A stretch of 64,000 nt of DNA from Meghimatium bilineatum (Eukaryota > Mollusca > Gastropoda > Stylommatophora > Philomycidae), in assembly GCA_034231615.1 (NCBI GenBank), contig CM067299.1:14251863-14315862 (forward strand). Reading direction: 5' to 3'. Below, piece after piece: positions 55,401 to 64,000 of this stretch. The notes below the pieces were generated by a model. The model was not told where the DNA came from. It saw only the letters and a list, made by a program, of their open reading frames with translations, and ran no database searches. Numbering within the stretch: position 1 is the first letter of the stretch; every line of letters begins with the position of its first letter. A program made the translations under genes and the position numbers.

Positions 55401-55744
55401 TGAAGTGAAACTATATGAGAAAACAAACCTTGCAAACATTCACACACAATTTTTATTTATAGACCTCTACAATGTTTTGGCAAAAAATGGTTTAAGAAAT
55501 GTAAATATATGCAAAATATCACACAAATTCTGTATTATGTTTAAAGTTTCCAAAATCCATCGAAAAACATCTGCTTATAAAGGGAAACAATCATTGAAAT
55601 TTTGAGAAAAAAGACCAAGATATATGAGTCGAATTGGTTTGTTGGGGCAAATGATGGGGCAAATATCAAGATAAACTGAAATATGTATAGGCCTATGTGT
55701 TGCCAATATTTATAAACAAAACATAGGCCTACTAGTAACTAGAC

Positions 55745-55815
55745 CGCGACAGAGGACGTTTCAACAAACAAAAAAACCTTCATGAGGACGAAACACAACA
55801 GACAAATAAACAATA
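55745..55815 (-). mobile_element. Penelope-type terminal hairpin motif
   Basis: GAGGACGTTTCAACAAACAA, then AAAACCTTCATGAGGACGAA and ACACAACAGACAAATA. The last phrase is shared with the copy near 9380. Confidence 0.4.
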
Positions 55816-55819
55816 TACG

Positions 55820-57085
55820 TTTCATAATAAATCACTTATCATTTTGAAAAGTTTAGCTTGCTGACAAATCTAGGGGCAATAAAAATCTAATACTGTATAC
55901 AGATAACTGGAGTGAATGTTCGTATTTAAAAAAAGTACAATTGTTATAACTGTGTTGTAAAAATAAATAAATCCTTAAATAAATTCTATAAACTGAAGTC
56001 AAACCGAGAATATCAGTGGTAACGGTTTCAGCGACGTGTTTTCACAAATAATAGGGATACTCATGCAGATAAGTATTAAAGTAACGTTTGTTACATAGCA
56101 TTGTATAGGCTATATAGGCCTGTCTTATGGGGTTTGAGCAATTCAAAGTGCATTCCTGTGATGATCTTACTCGAAATGCACTTGGGAACTGGTATATACG
56201 CTGCAAGAACTATGGACTTTTACCATAGGCCTATGCAGCGCGAAAGGAACATCTATGGTGATGAAATAATCCATTTGGCCGTGTGAAGACAGTTATAGAA
56301 AATAGACAGATGGGTAGATAGCTTAAATACTAAGATATAATAGATAGATTAAATAGATATATAAAACAGTTAGACCGAATAGCTAGATTAAGCAGACAGA
56401 AAGTCAAGCAGTCAGGTAGTTGCCGTGGTGTAGTGTTAATAGTTGCCAACATTCTCGGCGCTCATTCCCACTATTCTTGCTTCTTGAAACTACTTAAATA
56501 GCGCACACAATTTATTAACATTACAAAAAGATAATCGCAGGCTCATTCTTGTTTTGAAAATTATCTGACATAGACGCCAAAAAGACATCGAGTGAGATTT
56601 CGCTTACTAAATCAGCAACATTCATTCGCTGCTGCGAATCAGACCTTTAATATTTTAATAACTATTCAATTGTTCTTTTAGAGTCAGGCTTCACATCAAT
56701 CATGTGCTTAGAAATAATTTAATGATGATTAGTTTTCAGAACTGGAAATTCCTTATCTGTGACAATGTATCGTCATCATGATAACACGGCTCTGTGATTT
56801 CTCTTTGGTTAAGGAAATTGTGTTATTTAGTGACCTAGTCAATAAGATAATATATTCTGGATAATATATTCAAGATTTTCTGTGAGCGGATTCAACGTTA
56901 CTACAAGATTAAGATATGTTTATTCAACTAGCTAATATCTTATATAGGACCGCAAATACGTGTTTCTGTTTGGAAAAAGGGGGAGGGGGAAGCTACCTGT
57001 CTACTTAAGAAAATACCACTTGGCGTTACCACTCTAAATATTCACGCTACGCCACTGGTAGTTAGATTGTGAATACATTTTTAAA
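55820..57085. other. Unassigned DNA
   Basis: Contains irregular TAGATAGA words at 56300-56400 but no clear array. No exon or element recognised. Confidence 0.3.
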
Positions 57086-57088
57086 TAG

Positions 57089-57343
57089 ATTTCTTCTTTT
57101 TCTTCTGCATTCGTTCTAAAACTCATGAAGATTAGCAGGATGCAGTCCGGAGAACGAAATGCTTTATGCCATGGTTTACAGCATTGCTGGGATATCTGCA
57201 CCTTGGGTCATTTTGACCCTATATGGGATGGAACAGCTAACTCCACCCCATAACCCCCTTAATCGCCTCTTACGAAATGCATGGAAGTTAAACAGACTTG
57301 GTATTCTTTGCTCCTCTCTCGGGTCCCGGCTACACACACAGGC
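57089..57343 (-). mobile_element. SINE family A, copy
   Basis: From TTCTTCTTTTTCTTCTGCAT (tail) to CGGGTCCCGGCTACACACA (head). About 10-15 percent divergent from the copy at 51048 by eye, with a short internal deletion. Confidence 0.85.
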
Positions 57344-57405
57344 GTATAGACGTGATTTTAATATAAAACTAGATACAATTAAAGAAATAAGACTACTTGA
57401 TAGCC

Positions 57406-57643
57406 AGGTCCGTAGATAAGGGGTGATGGTGGGTTCAACACCCCTTAGCTTATCTGAACATGACTTTTAGCACTAGGAACTTAACAAAAAGTCGATAAAA
57501 AAAACACCCCACTTAGCTTTTGCAAAAAAATTTCAAATTTTCTGTCCAAAAGTGAAATTTACACACGAAATCAGATCAAAGACCCCCTTTTAAAATTTCT
57601 TTTAGGTAAAATCCCCTCCTTAAGGTAATAATATCTATGGCGC
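57406..57643. mobile_element. MITE family C, copy 2
   Basis: The left end CCAGGTCCGTAGATAAGGGG and an inverted right end (minus strand GAGCGCCATAGATATTA) enclose a non-coding interior with ATGACTTTTAGCACTAGGAA, as in 36104-36371. Confidence 0.6.
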
Positions 57644-57869
57644 TCTTGACAGTACTCAACTTGATTGCTCTAACGCGGTACAGAATTTGCTTCATGTATT
57701 TTAGATATAAAAAATAAGCTGGGGTTTTTTCTCCAGACAATGTGGAGTTATTCCGAAAACATGAATGGTAACTGTGATCGATTCAACTCAATCGCACATG
57801 ACAAAGTCATCGAACACTAGCAAGTCATGAAAACCTTTGGTAAACGTCGCGCTGTGTTCTTTTTAACAG

Positions 57870-58000
57870 TTATACTTGGTGTTGCTGGTGGTATGCATTT
57901 TCTGCCCATCTTAGCAAAATATACATATGGAAATAAACAATCGCTCGGCAAGAAAGAAGTTGTTGAGACAGATCCGAGAACGACATCCACTAAAAACTAG
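57870..58000 (+). CDS. Candidate alternative last exon of the Ig gene (transmembrane tail)
   Basis: After CGCTGTGTTCTTTTTAACAG the sequence is open in phase 1, as exon D requires. It reads VILGVAGGMHFLPILA, then KYTYGNKQSLGKKEVVE and DPRTTSTKN to a TAG stop. A ~16-21-residue apolar stretch followed by a Lys-rich polar tail is the layout of a single-pass type I membrane anchor. If used instead of exon E, it would give a membrane-spanning protein with a short cytosolic tail rather than a GPI-anchored one. It has no provable homology and a 43-codon frame can be open by chance, so this is a hypothesis. Confidence 0.3.
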
Positions 58001-58004
58001 TAAA

Positions 58005-58475
58005 TCAGAAAACAGCTGTCGTCTAAATTCGAAATAATGAAACTTGAAAGACATCGGTGATTGCCATTGATTATCCTAATTAATTATTTTAAGGGTCTAC
58101 TACACAGGTATTGGAGATTTTGAAAAGTGTTGTTATATAGGGAAATTTGTTATAAAAGAATGTGTTATAGAAGGATTTCACTATATCATCAATCAATTCA
58201 ATGCATTATTCTTTTTAAGGGATTTCATTTTGTTGGTAATTAACTTTTCAATAAACATCTAATGAAATCATAGTTTGTTAACTGTTCACAAAGTAGCAGC
58301 AGAACCATTCTTGAAGAAATTTGAATAGTAAAATTTTAAAATCTAAATTTAATGTAGGCTCTGCAAGATGTTCATATTAGATATATGATAAATACTACAT
58401 AAAGTATAAAGTTACTATAAATTTCTAACTATCAATGTTAAAAATAAATAACTAGCAATAAACAAAAGAACAAGG
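58005..58475. other. Unassigned DNA, possible 3' untranslated region
   Basis: AATAAA occurs at about 58250 and again near 58445, which would suit polyadenylation downstream of 58000. In AT-rich DNA this is weak evidence. Confidence 0.25.
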
Positions 58476-58477
58476 AC

Positions 58478-58535
58478 TTTTCTTTCCACTTTCCGGACCA
58501 ACTGGGACCTTTCTCAAGAAACAAACATCGAACAA
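58478..58535 (-). mobile_element. Penelope-type terminal hairpin motif
   Basis: CTTTCCACTTTCCGGACCAA then CTGGGACCTTTCTCAAGAAA. The paired GGACC/GGGACC words are diverged from the other copies. Confidence 0.35.
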
Positions 58536-58539
58536 GATA

Positions 58540-59205
58540 CCGTACATTGAATTATAAATGATCACTTGGAGACTTTCCATGTAATGAGAGACACGCTAAA
58601 ATAATTGTTGAATTATGTGCATTCAAAATGTTGCACACCATTGACACACAGAAATTCCCATAGCTTCAAGGAAATTAGACACCAAAAGTGATGAAAAACC
58701 ACCTGTGGAGGTGACAAATCAGATCAAATCACAGCCCAAAAGATGAAAAATGCAAACACAGATCACACAAACTGAATATTGTGTATGTGGAAAACAAAAT
58801 GAGGAAAAAATCAGGAGTTGGAGGCCACCAATGAGCAATGTCTAGATTGTGGGGATGGGGGGGGGGAGGGAAGAAAGAATATGAAAATATTTAAAATAAG
58901 ATGCATGAAATTGGTAGGGGGGGGGAGAACCACCAATAGACAACATCGAGGCTATAGAAATGTGTAGGAGGCATCAGTAGTTGACAGCGCATGGAGTAAA
59001 TGATGCATCAAACAAAAAAATGATGAAAAATACAATATATACAAAAAATATAATATATACCCCGGTACATACATAGACATATATATACACACGTAATCAT
59101 ACACACATATATGCACAAATACATATATAAACAATAGTACCTACACATATATATACACATCCATACATATACTTATACACAAGTGTACATACCATAAAAA
59201 CACAC
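58540..59205. other. Unassigned DNA with poly-G runs
   Basis: Two G-rich blocks (58855-58868 and 58917-58926) each lie near a CCACCAAT-AGC/ACA phrase, suggesting an old ~90-bp duplication. ATACATA-rich sequence follows. No gene seen. Confidence 0.35.
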
Positions 59206-59207
59206 CT

Positions 59208-59224
59208 ATATATATATATATATA
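59208..59224. repeat. (TA)n microsatellite, left
   Basis: About eight TA units directly before SINE A. Confidence 0.8.
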
Positions 59225-59227
59225 TTC

Positions 59228-59483
59228 ATTCTCAAACTCCTGCAGATTAGCAGGATGTAGTCCAGAGAACGGAATGCGTTGTGTCATGGTTTACAGCATT
59301 ACTGCGATATCTGCGCTTTTCGGCCTGACATATCAACTTCAGCATGGCTTTGGGTCACTGACCCTATATGGGATGGGACAGCCAACTCCATCCCATAACC
59401 TCCTTAGTCACCTTTTATGACATGTGTGGAAGGTAAAAAGTGTTGCTATTCTTTGCTCCCCTTTCGGGCCCCGGCAACACACA
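59228..59483 (-). mobile_element. SINE family A, copy
   Basis: Runs from ATTCTCAAACTCCTGCAGAT (3' side) to GGGCCCCGGCAACACACAGG (5' side), closely matching 51048-51328. The GAA tail is missing; a TA tract takes its place. Confidence 0.88.
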
Positions 59484-59484
59484 G

Positions 59485-59487
<3 letters not shown>

Positions 59488-59555
<68 letters not shown>
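59488..59555. repeat. (TA)n microsatellite, right
   Basis: About 33 TA units adjoining the SINE head. Open frames over it are repeat products. Confidence 0.95.
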
Positions 59556-59563
<8 letters not shown>

Positions 59564-60004
59564 ATATCAACAATACACATGCTAATATATCTCTTTCCCA
59601 TAGCCATTACATACATGTAAGAAAGGTACTCGCACAGATCGCACAAGTATGAGTTCACACAAAAATAAGTGTACATAATAACACAAAATGCATTAACATA
59701 CACAAGCACTCACATAAATATATATATATACAGTACATGCATTCAGATAAACATGTTCTCACATAAATAAATTCATTAACATGAACATTCGCACACATAG
59801 AGATATATACATACATTACCATAAACATTCATTCACATGAAGATATTCACATGCATTAGCTACAGTGAAATCCCATTATCACAATGTGTTTCAGATTGGC
59901 AAAATATATAACATAAATCCACTATAGGCATATTACAAACAATTAAGAATAATTATAATTGGAGATTGTGAATAGTGTTTTAACTAGGAAAATTTGTTAA
60001 AATA

Positions 60005-60258
60005 TGGGCACTATGTGGAGATTCTAATGTAGTTAAATAGTTGACAGATCATATTGGTGTTAATATAGATAGACATTCTAATGTAGTTAGGTAGTTGACA
60101 GATCATATTGGTGTTATATAGAGATTCTGATGTAGTTAAATAGTTGACAGATCATATGGGTGTTAATATAGATAGACATTCTAATGTAGTTAGATAGTTG
60201 ACAGATCATATGGGTGTTATATAGAGAATCTAATGTAGTTAGATAGTTGACAGATCAT
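60005..60258. repeat. ~49-bp tandem repeat, about 5 copies
   Basis: Units contain TCTAATGTAGTTAAATAGTT, GACAGATCATATTGGTGTTA and a variable spacer (TATAGA or ATATAGATAGACAT). Confidence 0.92.
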
Positions 60259-60259
60259 A

Positions 60260-60895
60260 CTCTGCATATTGAACAATCGGTCCATAAGTATTTGAATCTC
60301 CTTCTTAAGCTATCCATCAGTGTTTAGACATTGACCACCCTTACTCTGTCGCATATTCACAAGCATTAGTTAAATCAGTTCATCTATCTCACTTAGTGCA
60401 TTAGGAACATAATTTCTGTCCATTACTTGTCTTGTTTCTAGTGGGTTTAGTGTAGTAATTATTTGTACATATTTACAGTGGCAGTAATGATAGATTTGAC
60501 TGCTGAATAAATATTGTAATTGAGTTTATGATAATGAGACAATTGAAATAAACTAACATCACAGTTAGGCTACTAGCCTAAGACTGACAAAGATTGTTCA
60601 ATGGCCAGAATGCAGGAACTAGGAGTGATGTGTGGAGCTACAAGAAATGAGCAGAATGTAGAAATAAAACAAGTTATCAAACAACGAACCAGAATAATTT
60701 GCTATGACATACTGAATAAATCAGAGCACCTATGGACATGTTCAGAGTGCCATGATGATGCTCTGACAACAAACTATCCTAAGACTAAGAATAATTAAAA
60801 ATTGAGTGATCAAGCGACTGCAGTAAAACTGTGCATCATATGGTAAGTAAATATTGAAAAAAAATGTTCAGTACTGTTGACCATAAAACTGCTAT
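60260..60895. other. Unassigned DNA; short frame 60601-60798
   Basis: A 65-codon plus-strand frame includes a HLWTCSECHDD stretch, faintly zinc-knuckle-like, but nothing is conclusive. It may be the 5' part of the LINE that follows. Confidence 0.25.
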
Positions 60896-60899
60896 TTAC

Positions 60900-62155
60900 A
60901 CCTTCTTATCCTGAAACGTCCTACCGACCCCTACTAAGTGCATCAACAGGTGGCAGATAACGGAACAGCCTCCAGATATGAAGTGTTAGCTGCAAATAAG
61001 CAGCCATGGACCAAACTGGTGTTTCTGTCTACCAGGACGGGGTGGGATATCATGTGGCACTGATATCTCCACTGAAATACCCCATATGTCCAGTGACGGG
61101 CAGTATCAAGAGAGTGTGAGCTGCTATAAACTCATGTTCCTGACATGGGTTTACTGACATCATAACAGGAATGTGGGGGGGGGAAATTGTGGTTGGGTAG
61201 GGGTTAGAAGAAAACACAGAAATTGGTAACAGAGAGGAAAAGAATCCTAAACCACCACCCCTTATTGGGTGGTTGCTCAGGGGACAAGAACTAGAGCACA
61301 GAGAAAGTATGATGAATCCTTGACAAAAAATTTCCTTGAAGAGGGGATTCTTCAAACCCTGGGCAGATGATGCTCATTAACCCTGGTAGGCAAACTATCT
61401 AGGAGAAGAAAATCTCCAAAATTAAATCTCCACTGCCCTGTGGACAAGCCTTGGATGAGTAAGGGCTAGGGAAATATTTCCTGACTCAGATGGAAGACTG
61501 AGACACTGTACTGAAAGGTGCAAAATAGTCCAGCCAGGACTTAACTGCCAAGGCTGAAAACCACAGTGTCATGTAATGAGTTCACATGTCAAATAGAAGG
61601 CTACAGACAATTAATTTTAACGCTTCATTTGTGGAATCTTCTCAGGTGGATGGAGTGCCGGAATCTAAGCCTTGACGGAGTCCACCTTCAGCGACTGGTG
61701 GTACCTCTGTTTAAATTTGTGGAGCCAGGAAAAGAAACCAGAGGAAAACAATTACTGGTTAAAAAAAGAACAATTACTGGCTAAAAACTATGATACAAGT
61801 CCTGAAGACAACAATAAGCGCCTGAAAATATTGAGGCAGAGTGCAGGTGTCTACAACAAAAAGACTGCACTCATAAACCGATTACACAAAGAGGAAATCA
61901 ATATCACATGTTTACAAGATACACATCTCACAAACAACAACAGATTCAACATCCGAGGATACCAAACATTTCGGAACGGCAGAGAAAAAAGACATAAAGG
62001 AGGAATACTCACACTGTTTAAAAAGAATATTGTTGCCTAGGAAATTATAATAAATACAGAACATGCTGACATAAATGGAACCTGCCAAACCCTCCCAACC
62101 AAGAGATTAAAAAGAAGTAGCATCCTACACTCCACAAAACAGCTTCAAAAATCAC
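60900..62155 (+). mobile_element. I-group-like LINE: 5' region and start of the endonuclease
   Basis: Frames from about 61790 read LKILRQSAGVYNKKTALINR, LHKEEINITCLQDTHLTNNN, RFNIRGYQTFRNGREKRHKG and GILTLFKKNIVA, then a TAG (62038-62040) and more degraded sequence. This is the N-terminal APE-type endonuclease of a LINE: N--G----K---L---L, CLQ(E/D)THL with the metal-binding acidic residue (here Asp, usually Glu), and the Y--FR--R---KGG block. 60900-61780 is presumably its 5' untranslated part and ORF1 remnant. The RT is missing because other LINE pieces follow. Confidence 0.75.
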
Positions 62156-62169
62156 TCACAAATACAGAT

Positions 62170-62770
62170 CTTATCAGGTAGCATATCCTGAACAGGATGT
62201 AGCAGTCATCACAGACGTTGGAAACTTCTGTCGATCTTAAGCTAGACTTCCTGCTTCTGTTACTGTCATGTTCAGGTAATCTTTGATGTCTTGCGTTCAT
62301 CTTCTTCTTGATCTGCCACTTGTTCAACTCTGGCATCATTCTCTCCATTATGGTCTTCTGTAGGTTTTCATGTCATGGTGTTTGATATGGCCAAAATATT
62401 GTAGTTTTCTATAAATAATCATGCTGTTTAGCCAGTTTTCTTTTACATCCTTCTCAGGATGGCTGTAATTGGTGATCTTTTTTGGTCCATGGTATTCTGA
62501 GAATTTTTCTGTAACATTTGTAATCACTTTGCTGGTGATTGTCCAGGATTCACACCCATATCCACACCGGGAATATTCAAACTCTTAGTAATTTGTTTTT
62601 TTGCAGCACCTTAGTCATATGATTTTTATTTGTATCAGCTTCTTTGACATGATACCCACCCTCCTTCTGATTTCTTCATAGCAATCACAGTTACTATTGA
62701 TAGATAACCAATGTATTCAGAACTGGTGACTCGTTCTAATTCCTTGTTGTTGATATAGATCTATAAAATC
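62170..62770 (-). mobile_element. LINE 3' end remnant, opposite orientation, between endonuclease and RNase H pieces
   Basis: On the minus strand: YGCESWTITSKVI, EYHGPKKITNYSHPEKDV, LNSMIIYRKLQYFGHIKHHD, and an arginine-rich end with KDYLNMTVTEAGSL. Typical ORF2 C-terminus, 5'-truncated. Confidence 0.7.
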
Positions 62771-62779
62771 TAAAACTAA

Positions 62780-63322
62780 TGAACACCTTTAAGAAATACC
62801 CAACTGGAGACAGGAAAAACTTCCAAAAAGGATGGACAGTATACCAGGCATTATTACAAAAACAGACACTCCAATTCATGTTCTAAAAGAGACAACTAAG
62901 AACTACATACAGAAAACATAACCACAAGATATATGGATGCATGTATATACTGACGGATCAGCAAAATAAGTGGTATTGGATGGAGGAGCACTAATATATA
63001 TATATAATAACTCCAGATGGAAAAGAAATCGAAAAATCCTTATCCACAGGCAACCATTCCACAAACTGAAAAGCAGAAATTGTAGCCATTAACAGAAGCA
63101 GCCAAAATGTTCATAGATTGCTTTCCTAGTCACAACAAACGTGGTGTCTTTCTAATTGATGCAAAGTCAGTATTGCAGACATTGAAAGATCCAAAGAACA
63201 CAAGCATGAATGAACGTATGGCCTGCTTACTACACCTCAGCACTACCACAAAAGAAACAGTACTGCAGTGGATCCCTGGTCACTGTGACATACTTAGAAA
63301 TGAAAAGGTTGATCTTCGGGCA
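62780..63322 (+). mobile_element. I-group-like LINE: RNase H domain
   Basis: Frames give YTDGSAK (first acidic motif, about 62948), VLDGGALIYIYN, EIVAI-like, then the long frame 63107-63325: FLIDAKSVLQTLKDPKNTS and ETVLQWIPGHCDILRNEKVD. The D--S-L--L and QWIPGHCGI-GNE-AD blocks are the signature of the RNase H domain in I/R1/LOA-type LINEs. Two frameshifts. It is probably the same element as 60900-62155 with the RT lost. Confidence 0.75.
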
Positions 63323-64000
63323 TAGCTATTTGCAGACGACCAACCACTAGTAGCATCATCAGAAGAGAAACTACAAAGACAAATAGGTTACATCAAACAG
63401 GCCAAACCTTTAACATGAAGATAAACATAGAAAAGATCAAAGTAATGAAGATAGGAAGAACAGAAAAAAACATCAATTTTGAAAACAACAGACTTAAACT
63501 ATTGACAGAATTCACATATCTAAGAAGCAATGTAACAACAGACGGCAAGAGCGGTAAAGAAATACACAATAGATGTAGTAAAGCATACCAAGCCCTAGGG
63601 CAAATGACACCAATCTTCAAAAACAAAAATGTAGATTTTAACACCAAAATAACACTATTCAAAACAATCATTATACCAACACTGTGCTACGAATGCCAAA
63701 CATGGACAGTGACAGCACAAGACAAATGTAAATTAGTGGCAACTGAAATGTCATGCTTACGCAGAATCCTAGGAATATTGCTAAGAGACAGAGTGAGAAA
63801 TGAGGACATTAGACAAAGAACCAGCCCCAATTTTGGAGTATATTAAGAGTCAACAAATAAAATAGTTTACACACATGAGCAGGCAGCAAGCTATGCTACA
63901 CAGATACAGTGAAGGCAGACCTCGAAAATGATGGACTACCAAAATAGAAGAAGTGAGAAATTCCACAATATACTCAGCACATATTAGGGCCCTTTCCAGA
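63323..64000 (+). mobile_element. LINE family X, RT C-terminal half, running off the window end
   Basis: Abruptly after the RNase H piece comes LFADDQPLV (RT catalytic box region), KINIEKIKVMKIGRTEKNI, LLTEFTYLRSNVTTDG, CYECQTWTVTAQDKCKLVAT, MSCLRRILGILLRDRVRNED, then in other frames QAMLHRYSEGRP-like and RNSTIYSAHIRALSR-like sequence to 64000. The last 140 bp match the family X ends at 42635 and 23991. The change of element at 63322 without a target-site duplication indicates a chimaera or deletion. Confidence 0.78.

Noticed and set aside
60601-60798. Zinc-finger gene
   Set aside because: One HLWTCSECHDD stretch is too little; it is more likely part of LINE 5' sequence.

Overview
This is AT-rich, intron-dominated DNA from an animal, almost certainly a protostome invertebrate. 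It has no operons and no dense coding. Instead there are short exons with GT-AG borders inside very long introns, tRNA-derived SINEs, many decayed non-LTR retrotransposons (LINEs), Penelope-like elements, mariner-type DNA transposons and MITEs, and an exceptional load of minisatellites. The DPR/zig-8/lachesin type of immunoglobulin protein points to a protostome; a lophotrochozoan such as a mollusc fits the repeat content, but I cannot prove the species.

The one host gene I can support lies on the + strand. It spans at least 7420-50566 and possibly to 58000. Five exons join with matching splice phase: 7420-7633 (second half of Ig domain 1), 15505-15528 (a 24-nt inter-domain microexon), 24874-24981 (first half of Ig domain 2), 36467-36658 (second half of Ig domain 2) and 50403-50566 (stalk plus a C-terminal hydrophobic tail like a GPI signal, then stop). 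Together they give 233 residues. The 5' exons (signal peptide and first half of Ig1) were not found and probably lie upstream. A second phase-compatible last exon at 57870-58000 would give a membrane-spanning segment with a short polar tail, so alternative GPI and transmembrane ends are possible.

Everything else is intronic or flanking repeat. 0-7 kb: LINE 3' ends, a pogo-like MITE, a SINE and minisatellites. 7.7-10.3 kb: Penelope remnants, a LINE split by a palindromic insertion with target-site duplication, and a tRNA-SINE. 10.4-15.5 kb: five minisatellites and a MITE. 15.9-22.6 kb: an RTE-like LINE, further minisatellites and a 1.6-kb 17-bp array. 23-24.1 kb: a Penelope reverse-transcriptase remnant. 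26-29 kb: a DDE transposase remnant, LINEs and SINEs. 30-39 kb: minisatellites around exon D. 40-44.5 kb: an internally deleted mariner, and a LINE interrupted by a 5S-rRNA-derived block and by another LINE tail. 45.3-46.4 kb: a 34/37-bp array carrying about 32 splice-acceptor-like sites. 47-55.4 kb: several LINEs. 57-60.3 kb: SINEs and microsatellites. 60.9-64 kb: a mosaic of LINE endonuclease, RNase H and reverse-transcriptase pieces running off the window end.

LINE coordinates are approximate because the copies are frameshifted and truncated. All calls come from reading motifs by eye, not from searches.
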